From contig JAHRCV010000004.1 in NCBI GenBank assembly GCA_019083985.1, forward strand, positions 1 to 64,000: a DNA stretch of 64,000 bases. Direction: 5' to 3'. Position numbers and translations under genes: made by a program. The notes under the pieces were generated by a model. The model had not been told where the DNA came from. It did not search any database and saw only the letters and a list, made by a program, of their open reading frames with translations. Within the stretch, counting starts at the first letter, position 1. Each line of letters opens with the position of its first letter. Positions 16,516-26,721 of this stretch are shown here, piece after piece. The DNA comes from Rhizobiales bacterium TNE-4. Its GTDB lineage: Bacteria > Pseudomonadota > Alphaproteobacteria > Rhizobiales > Beijerinckiaceae.

Positions 16516-18096
16516 ATGTACTCTAGCGCGGTTAAGATGAATCATTCCCAGAATATTGAAAGAGCAATGTATCTTGCATCAAAGGAGCTGTACCGAGATG
16601 CTCTAGATGTTTTGTTTTCGGATTTTTCGTCTTCTGATTTAAGTGATGAAAAATTTATAACTTTTTCACTTTTTTTGTTTAGTAATCTAAATTTAACAAC
16701 GGAGGAAATTTTTTTTCTTGAAAAAGTTGTGTCTAAAAATCCAAACGTTAAATGGTTGATTACTTTAGCTGAAAAATATCGTTTAGTTGGGAATAATACC
16801 CTTGCTATTCATACAATTAGGGAGGCATTAACAAAAGATCCTGAATGTATCGTTGCTTTAGCGCACCTTGCGTGTTGGCAAGGATCTGTATCGGGCGATT
16901 GCTTAGATACTAAAATACTTTTCGAGAATTGGGCACGCTATTTCAGAAAAAATATTACTTACTTCCATTATTTATTTAATAATCTCGATAGATCGCTTCA
17001 TAGAAAACTACGAATAGGTTACATATCAGGTGATTTTAAAAATCACTCCGTACGTTATTTTATAGAGCCATTTTTAAGATTCCATAATCGTGATTTGTTT
17101 GAAATCCATGCATTTATGACGATGCCTACTGATGAGGTAAGCACAATTTTGAAAAACTTTTGTGATTATTGGCACGAAGTTGAAGCATTCAGTGATGCAG
17201 ACCTTACTGCGTATATAAGGGATCATAAAATCGATATTCTTGTCGATTTATCTGGTCACACCAAAGGTGAACGATTAGCTGTTTTTGTGATGCGAGCTGC
17301 GCCTATACAGGTGACATGGTTTGGCTTTATGCAAACCTTAGGTTTATCAGAAATTGATTGGCGTTTAACCGATCATGGAGCTACGCCTGAAGGTTCTGAT
17401 ATATTCTATACTGAAAGGCTTTATCGACTATCTACCATGGTTGCTTACGCACCCCCATTTGAGACTGAATATAATTTTGTTGCTCCATATCATGAAAATG
17501 GGTTTGTTACTCTGATATGCCTGAATGATAGTAGAAAATTTAGTGATGAGCTTCTAAAAGCTTTTTCATTGATTCTCAAAGATAACAAAAACGCCGGCCT
17601 CATTCTAATTAGTAGGGAGGAGGTTTCCGATTTTGATCACGTTCTACTGAGACGTCTTCAGGAACATAATTTCCCATTTGACCGAATCACTATTATTGGG
17701 CGTCAAAATATGCGTGCATTCATGCAACTTTCAAAAGTTGCTGACTTTGCACTCGATAGTTTTCCGGTTTCTGGCGGCACAACAACGCTGCACGCTTTAT
17801 GGATGGGTTTGCCAACTATCTCTCTCGATAATACTTCGCAAGGTGGGCTTAATGGTGCTGGAGCAGGAATAATGAGTACGGCTGGCATGGACGACTGCGT
17901 TGCAAGCGACATAGATGGCTATGTAAATTTGGCTGGATCGCTTATTAAAAATCCTGAAAATATAGACGCCTTACGTCTACGTTGCCGAATAGGGCTAAAG
18001 AATAGTCCGTTAATGGACCATGAGGCAAGGGTTAAGGAAGTCGAGGAAGCTTACCGGTATATGTGGCAGTCCTATTTGAATTATAGCATGGATTAA
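16516..18096 (+). CDS. GT41-family (O-GlcNAc-transferase/SPINDLY-like) glycosyltransferase with short TPR region
   Basis: A 526-residue protein. Residues 1-150 are helical and TPR-like (LAIHTIREALTKDPECIVALAHLA). From about residue 160 the GT41 catalytic region follows: RIGYISGDFKNHSVRYF, DILVDLSGHTKGERL, APIQVTWFGFMQTLGL, YTERLYRL and FALDSFPVSGGTTTLHALWMGLP. These are the classical blocks of bacterial OGT-like enzymes, which glycosylate proteins or glycans in the cytoplasm. The TPR part is much shorter than in the GT41 protein at 24100, so the target or step differs. The start could also be the ATG at 16537. Very AT-rich, stands alone between IS remnants, probably acquired. Confidence 0.8.
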   Translation: MYSSAVKMNHSQNIERAMYLASKELYRDALDVLFSDFSSSDLSDEKFITFSLFLFSNLNLTTEEIFFLEKVVSKNPNVKWLITLAEKYRLVGNNTLAIHTIREALTKDPECIVALAHLACWQGSVSGDCLDTKILFENWARYFRKNITYFHYLFNNLDRSLHRKLRIGYISGDFKNHSVRYFIEPFLRFHNRDLFEIHAFMTMPTDEVSTILKNFCDYWHEVEAFSDADLTAYIRDHKIDILVDLSGHTKGERLAVFVMRAAPIQVTWFGFMQTLGLSEIDWRLTDHGATPEGSDIFYTERLYRLSTMVAYAPPFETEYNFVAPYHENGFVTLICLNDSRKFSDELLKAFSLILKDNKNAGLILISREEVSDFDHVLLRRLQEHNFPFDRITIIGRQNMRAFMQLSKVADFALDSFPVSGGTTTLHALWMGLPTISLDNTSQGGLNGAGAGIMSTAGMDDCVASDIDGYVNLAGSLIKNPENIDALRLRCRIGLKNSPLMDHEARVKEVEEAYRYMWQSYLNYSMD

Positions 18097-18489
18097 TTTT
18101 TTCGTTTTATTACGTAAGAATGTTTTCGAACCATCCGTCATTTGCATGGTCTAGCAATAATTTGAAATTTTTTAAAATATTAGAGAACGTTTCGAACGAA
18201 TATCCAGGCTTCTTTTGTGTTTTTTTTGGCTTAAACATTTGGGACATTGACTTTTTTACATTCTCTTTTTGACGAATCTTGCGATATAAATGACAACATC
18301 TATTGCAACACATCGCGTTCAGTGAAAACAATCACAGTATTGTTTCGACCTAAAGCTACTCTATAGCAACGTCTTTTGATGGCTTCGCACGAAGATGTGC
18401 CGGCATATAGGCAGACATTAATCATACGTATTTTAGTCCGCTAGTCCTTGAAGGATACTGACCAGCACAAAGTGCTATTTCATTAGCAA

Positions 18490-18835
18490 TTTTTTGGCTT
18501 CCTGCGTTTGAAGAGTACTTTGATGAAGAACTTCCAAGGCTTCGGATGAGCTCGTATCCTCGGCAACCGTTGCCATGAGAGCTTCACGCCAAAGATCTTC
18601 TTGAGCCTTTGCTTTTCCTTCTCAATAGCCTCCAGCTCCGGCCGCTGCGGCAGTGCCATGCGGCCACATTCCTTGCGTTATGTGTAATAGATCCGTCGGT
18701 GATCCCTCCCCCTCACCGCATTTCGGCATGCCGTACCTGTGGCTGCTTCGCCAGCTAAATCTTATTTTAGCTGCCGGCAATTTTTAGCCCATTTCATCCG
18801 AATGACGTTTTCGAGCCATTGCAAATACCCCTGTG
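18490..18835 (-). pseudogene. Relic of an IS3-family (IS407-like) insertion sequence
   Basis: The sequence matches, with many changes, parts of the complete IS at 1289-2488. CTTCTTGAGCC..TTGCTTTTCCTTCTCAA and the codons for the orfA helix-turn-helix are recognisable at about 18595-18815. A piece like orfB (positions 1665-1715 of the intact copy) lies just before it at about 18520-18585. The material between was deleted. No open frame remains. The rest of 18097-18842 contains an AT-rich 73-codon minus-strand frame at 18110-18331 that I cannot support as a gene. Confidence 0.7.
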
Positions 18836-19046
18836 AGACTCAATGAAAACAATCATTATAGGGACAAGACAAATGTCACATTCTTTTTGCTCATTATTTG
18901 TACGTTTTCTTTTTTTCAGTTTTTTATTTTGTTTTTATTTTAATTATTCCATAATGGGTCACTTGCTCATAGATTTTTGTTTTTTTTCTATATCTATTGT
19001 TTTTTTGGCTTATTCTTATTGTGTGCTGTCGAAAGGTGCTTGTGGG

Positions 19047-19895
19047 ATGCGTATCGTTGATGCTTTTATTTTTTTTAATGAACTTGACGTTTTGAAAATG
19101 CGACTCAGTCTACTGTATGACGTTGTTGACTTCTTTTATATTGCTGAAGCGGACCATACTTTTTCTGGCACAAGAAAGCCTTTTTATTTTGAAGACAATA
19201 TAAATATGTTTCAAGAATGGGCCGACAAAATAATTTACGCGAAAGTTCTCATTAATACCTTTGGTCTTGATTTTTCAGAGAAGGATTCATCTTACAATCC
19301 TCTTTCTGCATCTTGGAAAATCGAGGCGCAGCAAAGAAACTCTCTTATAAATGCAATATCTACGCTTAATGAAAATGATCTTGTCTTAATTTCTGATCTA
19401 GATGAGTTTATTGATCCGGTTTTTCTAAAAGAGATGTCTAATAACTTTCCATACATCGGGAGTCGTTTAGAACTCAGAAATCATTTTCTGTTTATGAATT
19501 GCCTTAATTTTAAACCTGATGCCCGTCTTTGGCGGCATCCATTTTTAGCGCGGTGCAAGTTACTTAGGGAGCATAACGATATAAACAAAATTCGTATTAA
19601 TGGTATTTTTCCAGCAGTTCTCAAAGATGCTGGATGGCATTTTTCATATCTTGGAGGAGCTGATCAGATTTCATTAAAAATTAAATCATTTTCGCATTCA
19701 GAGTATAATCGCGAAGAAATAACAAATATATCTTCCATTCGTTCCAAGATAAATCTTGGACGAGGATTACTTGAAGAGTATGACGATAATCAGTATGCTT
19801 TTGCTCCACTGAGTTGGTATCCAACGTATTTACAGAGGATTATGCGGAATTATCCACAATTTATTGTCGATAATCTTTTAGATTTTAAGTTTTAG
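19047..19895 (+). CDS. GT17-family glycosyltransferase (beta-1,4-GlcNAc-transferase-like)
   Basis: A 282-residue protein with the GT17 layout: MRIVDAFIFFNELDVLKMRL at the start, FYIAEADHTFSG, then the acidic metal-binding DLDEFID and a late GWHFSYLGG block. The family includes the animal enzyme adding bisecting GlcNAc and many bacterial glycan transferases. The ATG at 19047 gives the family's usual N terminus. An open extension upstream to 18843 would add a hydrophobic 68-residue leader rich in Phe; I think it is fortuitous, but a membrane-anchored form cannot be excluded. Very AT-rich; no co-transcribed neighbour. Confidence 0.8.
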   Translation: MRIVDAFIFFNELDVLKMRLSLLYDVVDFFYIAEADHTFSGTRKPFYFEDNINMFQEWADKIIYAKVLINTFGLDFSEKDSSYNPLSASWKIEAQQRNSLINAISTLNENDLVLISDLDEFIDPVFLKEMSNNFPYIGSRLELRNHFLFMNCLNFKPDARLWRHPFLARCKLLREHNDINKIRINGIFPAVLKDAGWHFSYLGGADQISLKIKSFSHSEYNREEITNISSIRSKINLGRGLLEEYDDNQYAFAPLSWYPTYLQRIMRNYPQFIVDNLLDFKF

Positions 19896-19914
19896 TCTTC
19901 AATCAATTTCTATT

Positions 19915-20876
19915 TTTTCGATCTTTTTCGAATTCGCAGACATGCTGTATAATTGTTTCATTATATGGAAATTATGGTTTCCAATTTAGCAAGCCCATTG
20001 CCAATCTCGGATCAGCGATAAGCATTGCTAGATCGCCATTACGGCGCAGCTCTTCATTGGCTTTTCTTTTGGTCAACCTCAATTAGCCTCGATGATTTCC
20101 GTTAGAGAACAACCCTTCCCAGTTCCAAGGTTACAAGCATAACATTCACCGGTTGGCACAAATTTTTTTCAACGCCTTTTCATGCGCTCGCGCAAGATCA
20201 CCGACATGAATAAAATTTCGAATGTAGGTTCCGTCAGGCGTGTCGTTATTTCGATCATAAATTACTATGGTGGATCGTCGACCTGAAGCTTCCTGCAAAA
20301 TGAATTGAACAAGATGTGTTTCTGGATTATGCCGTTCTCAGAGCTCTCTTTCTGGATCAACACTAGGCGCTTTGTAGTATCTTGATGAAAATGAATTGAG
20401 ATTAAGGGGTGAAAGGTAATCCATAACAATATCTTTGAAAAATCATTTTGAGCGTCCCTAAGGATTGATCGGAGAACGCTTATGAACTTCTTTAAATTGA
20501 ATATCTTCTGGTTCACCCCAAACGGCAGCAATTGATGAAAAGATAATATATTTCTACATTTATTTCTTGCATTACGACGATTAGGATAATCGTATTTTTT
20601 AGATTTTTTCTATAATAATGATTTCAATTTATGATTGGTTCATCTACTTATATTGCCGAAGTACAACGAAAAACAAGCTTTTAATAAGTTATCGCGCAGC
20701 GCGTCTTCAATTTGTCAATTGGCAAGATCTACTTCGAACACGTTAGCACTTCGTACTGCATTACGAAATCCTTGTGAAAAGTTATCAATTACGCCTGTCT
20801 TGTCACCTAATCTTATAAGTAATTTAGTTATATGAGAGCCAATATATCTACCTTTGCACACAACTAAAACGTTCAT
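19915..20876 (-). pseudogene. galE: galE pseudogene (UDP-glucose 4-epimerase)
   Basis: Translating the minus strand from the ATG at 20876 gives MNVLVVCKGRYIGSHITKL and FSQGFRNAVRSANVFEVDLA, then a stop (TGA) near 20716. After further shifts the downstream frame reads the GalE blocks LGERHNPETHLVQFILQEAS, NNDTPDGTYIRNFIHVGDLA and, near 19985-20040, LIADPRLAMGLLNWKP. The NAD-binding glycine motif GGAGYIG has become CKGRYIG. Several stops and frameshifts make it a clear pseudogene. It lies near the intact glf gene, whose substrate UDP-galactopyranose a GalE would supply. The whole 19896-21115 interval holds nothing else I can support. Confidence 0.85.
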
Positions 20877-21115
20877 ATAGCGACCTCCCTAAATTTAAAA
20901 CTCGAATTACGCACTTTTTTTGTTGAATATCATATAGCCATACAATTCTTTTGTACTTTGTTTTTAAGCTGTGTATTGTTTTATTATTTATTAGACGTTA
21001 AGCAAAATTCAATCATAAGTGGGAGCAATAACTACTTTGATATAAGTTCCGATTGCCAATGTACTTTCTATCTTTATACTTTAGAAAAATGACATGTAGT
21101 GCGTATGAGGAAAAA

Positions 21116-22105
21116 ATGCGTCATCCACGATATAATTCCGTAATCCTCCTATGTCCGATTGCTGCAACTGGCGGACCAGAAGCAATTCATCAACTTGCAC
21201 AGATTATAAATGAGAATGGTGGATGTGCTGAGCTCGTATATTTTGATAATAATTCTAATTTATTTATTGGGCCTGACCATATTATTACTAACCCCACTCT
21301 TTCCGAGAATTTTGTAAACCACTTTCGTCCTTATAACCCACGACGTTCTGACATTGTACATTTTGACGATAATTGTCTTGTCGTATTTCCAGAACTTTAT
21401 GCTTTGCTTGCCTCGGAGTTTAGAGGAGCTCAGAAGGCCGTTTGGTGGCTTTCTATCGATAATTTTACGGATGTAACGCCTCTATTTCAGTATGCATCGG
21501 TTAGAGAAAGTTATTTTTCTGATCAATCGATACTGCATTTTTATCAATCGGATTATGCGCGGTCATACTTGTTGGCTAATAAAGCAAGTCGTCTAGCCCC
21601 GCTATTTGATTTCATTCCCGAAAGTTATATTTTGCAGGAAGTCGAGTTACCAACAGTTTACAAGCAGCGCCGCGTGGCTTTTTTTCCACAAAAGGGGCAA
21701 TCACTGGCAAAGCTTTTCATTGAGACTGCACCTGACCTAGATTTTATTCCAATTCAAAACATGACGCGTAATGAAGTATCAGAAACACTTAAGAAAAGTT
21801 GGATCTATATTGATTTTGGTCATCATCCTGGAAAAGACCGAGTCCCACGCGAAGCAGCAGCATCAGGCTGCTTGATTTTACTACATCACAAAGGCGCCGC
21901 TTTGCATTACAATGATCATCCACTCAGCGATGACTTTCTTTTTACCTATGGGGATATTATATCTGGAGAACTTGCCAGCCGAGTGCGACGTTTATTAGAA
22001 AAACCAGCTGATCATCTTCTTTATCAGCTTCCATACCGGCAAAAAATTCGCTGCGATCATGCGGAATTTTTAGTACAAGTTCGAAACATTTTCTTTAATG
22101 ATTAA
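21116..22105 (+). CDS. Probable GT-B glycosyltransferase
   Basis: A 329-residue protein. ILLCPIAATGGPEAIHQLAQ near the N terminus resembles the glycine-rich start of GT-B enzymes, and YIDFGHHPGKDRVPREAAASGCLIL near residue 245 is like the acidic C-terminal nucleotide-binding segment. I chose the ATG at 21116 because GAGG lies 6 bases before it; the frame is open back to 21053. It converges with glf and the two ends overlap by 11 bases. Its exact family and substrate are uncertain. Confidence 0.6.
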   Translation: MRHPRYNSVILLCPIAATGGPEAIHQLAQIINENGGCAELVYFDNNSNLFIGPDHIITNPTLSENFVNHFRPYNPRRSDIVHFDDNCLVVFPELYALLASEFRGAQKAVWWLSIDNFTDVTPLFQYASVRESYFSDQSILHFYQSDYARSYLLANKASRLAPLFDFIPESYILQEVELPTVYKQRRVAFFPQKGQSLAKLFIETAPDLDFIPIQNMTRNEVSETLKKSWIYIDFGHHPGKDRVPREAAASGCLILLHHKGAALHYNDHPLSDDFLFTYGDIISGELASRVRRLLEKPADHLLYQLPYRQKIRCDHAEFLVQVRNIFFND

Positions 22106-23231
22106 AGTATCGCTTCGCGTCTCGAAGAGCCATTGCAATTGCCTGATGCATATCAAGATATTTGTATGTACCGAGTCGTCCTCCAAAAGTAACATTTGTG
22201 ATAGAGTCTGCTAAAGCTCGATATTTTAAAAACTTTTCTTTGTCTACAACTGTATCAATTGGATAATATGGCTCGTCATTTTCACCTGCAAATCGTGAAA
22301 ATTCCTTTGCTATTATTGTCTTGCCATCTCTGTAGTTCCGCTCTGGATGAAAATGACGAAACTCAATAATTCTTGTCCATGGAATTTCTGGGTCAGAATA
22401 GTTTACGACGGACGTCCCCTGATAATCCGTCACGTCTTCAATTGACCATTTAAAATCAATCGTCCGCCAGCCAAGAATGCCGTATTGATAGTTAAAAAAT
22501 CGATCAATAGAACCAGTATAAAATATACGCTGTCTTGGTTGAAAATTCGCTTTAACTTCGAAAAAGTCTACTCCCAGCTTAATCACAATCTTATCTGATG
22601 AGAGCATTCTTTCGAATATTTTTGTATACCCATCCATGGGTAAGCCTTCAAAGGTGTCGTTGAAATATCGATTATCAAAATTATAGCGCACGGGTAAACG
22701 AGCAATAATTGATGCGGAAAGTTGATGCGGTTCTGTTTGCCATTGTTTAAGGGTATATCCTTTTACAAAGGCTTCGTAGAGAGGTCTCCCAATAAGTGAA
22801 ATTGCTTTTTCTTCTAAATTTTTCGGATCACGGCCTGCTAATGCTGAGGATTGCTCAGCAATTAGCGATCTCGCCTCATCTGGACTTAGTGCACGCCCAA
22901 AGAATTGACAAATTGTGCCGAGATTAATTGGCAATGAATATATTGCACCTCGATATTTGGCGAATACTCGATGCTGGTATGTCGTAAATTTAGTAAATTG
23001 GTTTAAATAATTCCAAACTTCTATATTTGATGTATGAAAAAGATGTGCACCATATTGATGCACTTCAATGCCAGTAGGCTTATTGATAGAACTATAAGCG
23101 TTTCCGCCTAAATGATTACGCTTATCTATTATGCACACTGACAGGCCCGACGCTGCAGCTCTTTCCGCAATGGTAGCGCCGTAAAATCCAGCACCAACTA
23201 CAATGACGTCAAAATTTGAATAATCTGACAC
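22095..23231 (-). CDS. glf: UDP-galactopyranose mutase
   Basis: A 378-residue flavoenzyme that converts UDP-galactopyranose to UDP-galactofuranose in the cytoplasm. The FAD-binding VVGAGFYGATIAERA lies at residues 11-25. Family blocks follow: HLGGNAYS, QYGAHLFHTSN, INLGTI, GYTLKQWQTEP, LPVRYNFDNRYFND and GGRLGTYKYLDMHQAI near the end. Length is normal for the family. It is third in a minus-strand set after the large GT41 gene and a GT-B gene, so its UDP-Galf is probably used by that machinery. The local galE is broken, so UDP-Gal must come from another source. Confidence 0.93.
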   Translation of the reverse strand: MSDYSNFDVIVVGAGFYGATIAERAAASGLSVCIIDKRNHLGGNAYSSINKPTGIEVHQYGAHLFHTSNIEVWNYLNQFTKFTTYQHRVFAKYRGAIYSLPINLGTICQFFGRALSPDEARSLIAEQSSALAGRDPKNLEEKAISLIGRPLYEAFVKGYTLKQWQTEPHQLSASIIARLPVRYNFDNRYFNDTFEGLPMDGYTKIFERMLSSDKIVIKLGVDFFEVKANFQPRQRIFYTGSIDRFFNYQYGILGWRTIDFKWSIEDVTDYQGTSVVNYSDPEIPWTRIIEFRHFHPERNYRDGKTIIAKEFSRFAGENDEPYYPIDTVVDKEKFLKYRALADSITNVTFGGRLGTYKYLDMHQAIAMALRDAKRYFNH

Positions 23232-23269
23232 TGAAGAGACCTCACCTAAGTCGTACTTTTTTACAGGTC

Positions 23270-24103
23270 TTATATGAGCAAGCTTTGTAATAATTTTTTC
23301 TGGGGTAGGTTCTTTATTGTTTTACTTGCTTTGAATTCAATTTCGTCGCGAGCATGCTGATCACTGCATAAGCGCAAACATTCATCAGCTATATTAGCGT
23401 AAGATGTAGCATAAATTCCGTCACAATATAGCGGATTTATGGAGGTTTCATTATCTATTTCGGCCACCACAGCTTTACTATTTATCATAAGATAAAAGCA
23501 GCGAACAATTTCAAATATTTTCGTATTAAAAAAATGCAAATTTAAAACAATTTTTGAACGTGATATCCACTCATCGCGTTCTTTCCCATAAATTCCAAAT
23601 AATTCTTTTACTTTTAGTCCGCGATTTGATATTTCATCTAGAGTTTTCCTTCGCCGTTCATTCATTGATCCATAGAAAAGAACATCAATATCTTGATGCC
23701 TGGCCTTGGGGATACTCAAAAGTTTCTCGTGAAAACCTAGCATCAGATGTTTAGGTTGGGTCAGTCCGACGGCTTTTATATTTTCAATATTTTTTATGCT
23801 GTAGTCCCAAGCTTCATATCTTTGTAGCCAAAACATTATGTTTTGGTTCCATGAGCCAATTTCATTTGATAGTTGTTCAGTATTTAGAACAATGCTGTTG
23901 GTTGGAATGATATTGGCTGACTGTGGATCCAAAAGATGGCAACCTATAATGATATTTCTGGCATCATGGTCAATTTTGTTTGCATTGATCGTTGCCAAAT
24001 AGCCGAGGTCTTCTAGGCCTGCTCCGATCAGGATCGCAACTTCATCGAAAGCATGAGCGTGCACGTACCCGGGAGGCTGTACAGTACAGATGTTATACTT
24101 CAT
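23270..24103 (-). CDS. Probable GT-B (group 1-like) glycosyltransferase
   Basis: A 277-residue protein. IDVLFYGSMNERRRKTLDEI near residue 140 and SKIVLNLHFFNTKIFEIVRCFYL near residue 185 are the kind of C-terminal GT-B blocks seen in short group 1-like transferases. It lacks a full N-terminal domain and a signal peptide. Its ATG overlaps the stop of the GT41 gene (ATGA), so the two are made together. It probably adds a sugar, perhaps galactofuranose made by the glf product, to the glycan started by GT41; this last point is inference. Confidence 0.6.
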   Translation of the reverse strand: MKYNICTVQPPGYVHAHAFDEVAILIGAGLEDLGYLATINANKIDHDARNIIIGCHLLDPQSANIIPTNSIVLNTEQLSNEIGSWNQNIMFWLQRYEAWDYSIKNIENIKAVGLTQPKHLMLGFHEKLLSIPKARHQDIDVLFYGSMNERRRKTLDEISNRGLKVKELFGIYGKERDEWISRSKIVLNLHFFNTKIFEIVRCFYLMINSKAVVAEIDNETSINPLYCDGIYATSYANIADECLRLCSDQHARDEIEFKASKTIKNLPQKKLLQSLLI

Positions 24104-26697
24104 TGATCCGTCACCTTGTGATGCACTTCGGTGTATAATGCTTCAAGTTCACGAGCAATATGTTGAGTATTGAACAATGGCGATAAACGTACAGTTCGGC
24201 GAAGATATTCACTTAGAGATCGACACCGATCGGGGTTTCTTGCGAGCTCAATAGCCCGCGCAACGTATTCATCGAAACTATGTGTCACAAGATCGGGAAG
24301 ACCAACAGCATTGAGTATGCTTGCTGAAACACGACTTGCAAAGGTTTGGCCTGTCAAAGCGAGTAACGGTAGGCCCGCATAAACAGCATCACTTGCTGTG
24401 GTATGTGCTGCGCAAGGGTATGTATCCAAGAAAAGATCTGCGCATGCTTGACGTGCAAGATGTAGTTCAGATGGCATACGACCTGCGAAGATTAAACGTT
24501 CTTGCTGAACTCCTCGCTTTGTGAATTCATTTTTTATATTTTTTTCGGCTGTCTTGTTGTCAGCTAAGATCCAAAAGACACTCTCTGGAACTTTATTTAA
24601 GATTTCTGCCCAAGCATCGATAATGTGAGGAAGGATCTTATAGTTATTATTAAACGAGCAGAAGACAAATCGATCCTCAGGCAAGCCAAGCTCGGACCGC
24701 TTTAACTCGGTGACTAGACTTGGGCGCTGCTGGTCATTCACTTGATAGCAATTTGAGAGGCGCAATACTTTTTCAGTATAAAATTGTTCACTTCCTTTTG
24801 GTATAATTATCTCATCTGCAATGATATAATCGATGAAAGGGGCACCCATGGTTCCAGGGAATCCGAGATAGTTAATTTGAACTGGTGCCGCACGATAAGA
24901 GAAGATATTGGGACGACTATGGGTCGTATAGCCTTTGATATCGACTGCAATGTCGATTTCAAAATAACGTGAAGCGAGCGCAATAGCTTTATCAGAAAGA
25001 TCATTTACATCAATAAAATGATCAAATGCTGCTTCAGCGCGCATGCGCATCTTATCAGACTTTTGAGGTCCAAATGAGAATGCATATGTTTCGAAGCGAG
25101 ATCGGTCGTGTATTTCGAAGAGGTTTGCCATTAAATGCATTGTGGCATGATCATTAAAATCGGCTGAATAATAACCAATGCGTATTTTTTGATGGTCTTT
25201 GTATGTTTCAATAGGATCAATATCAGTCTTTGTAGGGAAAAAATCTGCCACATAATTTTCTGCGACGATACGTTGCTTGTCTGCGTGATCACAAAAGGTA
25301 AGAAATATGAAAGGTGATATTGATGCTTTTCTATCTTGAGTATCGGCAATGAGGGCTGCCAATTCCTCATCAATACTTTCCCAGTCGCATGTCTGTAATT
25401 TTGTAAAAACAAGGTCGCCGCGTAGATAGCGATCTTCTGAGCCCTTTTTCAAAGCTGATGAATAGTATTCTATAGCCTTGTCATAGTTCCGTATGAGGCG
25501 GTAAAGATTACCAAGTTGCAAATCAGGCTCTGATTTATTCGGATTTTTTGTGCGTGCAATTTCGTAGATTTCGATTGCCTTTGCATAATCGCCTTTTCCA
25601 GCTAGAATATGGCCTTTAATCAGGTAGGGCTCAATCAAGGTTGAGTTTAGACGCACTGCTTTATCGATAAAATCAAGCGCTTTTGTGAAATCTTTGAGTT
25701 CGAGACAGGTCACAGCAGTATTTTGTAAGGCTCGGATATTATCTGGCTCTATTTCAAGTATGCGCTCGTAATCGATGAGGGCACTATTGAAATCGTTCAG
25801 GTTTTTGTACGCGATTGCTCGATTATTGAGAGAGTCTACATGCTTTTTGTTGTTAACGAGCGCTTGTGTGAAATTTAGAACCGCTTCGACGTAATTTTTC
25901 TCCTCTAAGTCGATGGTGCCAAGCGCGAAAAATAGATCAGAGGCTTCGGGATTTTTTTCGAGAGCCTTGGTGAAAGCAACTTTTGCTTCTGCCAGTCGGT
26001 TCAATTGAACAAGTGACTTCCCATAATTGTAGTACAGAGCATCTGATGTCTCACCACGAGCAATGGCTGTCTCATAGTCGAGCGCTGCGGCTTCAGGATA
26101 TCCATACTCCAGGAAGATATCCCCGCGGTGAAGAACAGCTTCCGTTTGGTGAGGGTCAAAATCAATGCATGCATTCAAATCCACTAGGGCTTGAATTGAC
26201 TGCCCTTGCTCGATCCGGAGGACGGCGCGCTGTAGCAAGGCAGGCACGAAGTTTGGCACGTTCTGCAAAAGTTTGTTGAGGTAGACGAGCGATCCTTGGA
26301 TGTCGCCTTCCGTTGCGCTTAGCAGAGCAAGACGGAATTGCGCCTCGGTGGCAGCTGAATCCACTCCAAGGGCCCTCTCAGCGAATTGGCGCGCCTGAGC
26401 GAGCTCGCCTTTAAGATGGTGTAGGTTTGACTTATTAAGGAGCGTATCCGGATCATAGGGCGCAAGTTCCAAAGCCCTCCCATAGGCCGCCTGAGCGCCG
26501 ACTAGATCATTTTCGAGGACGCAGGCATTCCCTAGAAAATTAAAGAGCCTTGGATCATTGGGATGAACGTGTGCAGCCCGCTCCAGAAAATCGCGCGCAT
26601 GGCCCATTTCACCTAAGCTAAGTCGTTCCGCTGCATAGCGAAAAATCTGCTCGGGATCAGTGAGATCAAGGTCGACTTGGCGTGCGATTTGGTTCAT
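24100..26697 (-). CDS. Large TPR-GT41 glycosyltransferase, candidate flagellin glycosyltransferase (FlmG-like)
   Basis: An 865-residue protein. The N-terminal half (about 1-480) is a run of TPR repeats (for example LFNFLGNACVLENDLVGAQAAYGRALELAP). The C-terminal half is GT41: IRIGYYSADFNDHATMHLM, IDIAVDIKGYTTHSRP, APVQINYLGFPGTMGAPFIDY and LFLDTYPCAAHTTASDAVYAGLP. This matches Caulobacter FlmG, where TPRs bind flagellin and the GT41 part transfers the sugar. The gene has a sigma-54 type promoter 25 bases upstream and lies next to the flagellin genes. It heads an operon with a GT-B protein and glf. Start ATG at 26697 follows GGAGGCCTCTC. Confidence 0.85.
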   Translation of the reverse strand: MNQIARQVDLDLTDPEQIFRYAAERLSLGEMGHARDFLERAAHVHPNDPRLFNFLGNACVLENDLVGAQAAYGRALELAPYDPDTLLNKSNLHHLKGELAQARQFAERALGVDSAATEAQFRLALLSATEGDIQGSLVYLNKLLQNVPNFVPALLQRAVLRIEQGQSIQALVDLNACIDFDPHQTEAVLHRGDIFLEYGYPEAAALDYETAIARGETSDALYYNYGKSLVQLNRLAEAKVAFTKALEKNPEASDLFFALGTIDLEEKNYVEAVLNFTQALVNNKKHVDSLNNRAIAYKNLNDFNSALIDYERILEIEPDNIRALQNTAVTCLELKDFTKALDFIDKAVRLNSTLIEPYLIKGHILAGKGDYAKAIEIYEIARTKNPNKSEPDLQLGNLYRLIRNYDKAIEYYSSALKKGSEDRYLRGDLVFTKLQTCDWESIDEELAALIADTQDRKASISPFIFLTFCDHADKQRIVAENYVADFFPTKTDIDPIETYKDHQKIRIGYYSADFNDHATMHLMANLFEIHDRSRFETYAFSFGPQKSDKMRMRAEAAFDHFIDVNDLSDKAIALASRYFEIDIAVDIKGYTTHSRPNIFSYRAAPVQINYLGFPGTMGAPFIDYIIADEIIIPKGSEQFYTEKVLRLSNCYQVNDQQRPSLVTELKRSELGLPEDRFVFCSFNNNYKILPHIIDAWAEILNKVPESVFWILADNKTAEKNIKNEFTKRGVQQERLIFAGRMPSELHLARQACADLFLDTYPCAAHTTASDAVYAGLPLLALTGQTFASRVSASILNAVGLPDLVTHSFDEYVARAIELARNPDRCRSLSEYLRRTVRLSPLFNTQHIARELEALYTEVHHKVTDQ

Positions 26698-26721
26698 ATG
26701 AGAGGCCTCCAGGCCTCGCCT

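Noticed and set aside
18110-18331. 73-codon minus-strand frame after the GT41 gene
   Set aside because: Very AT-rich, no recognisable domain and no good ribosome site; possibly the remnant of a gene.
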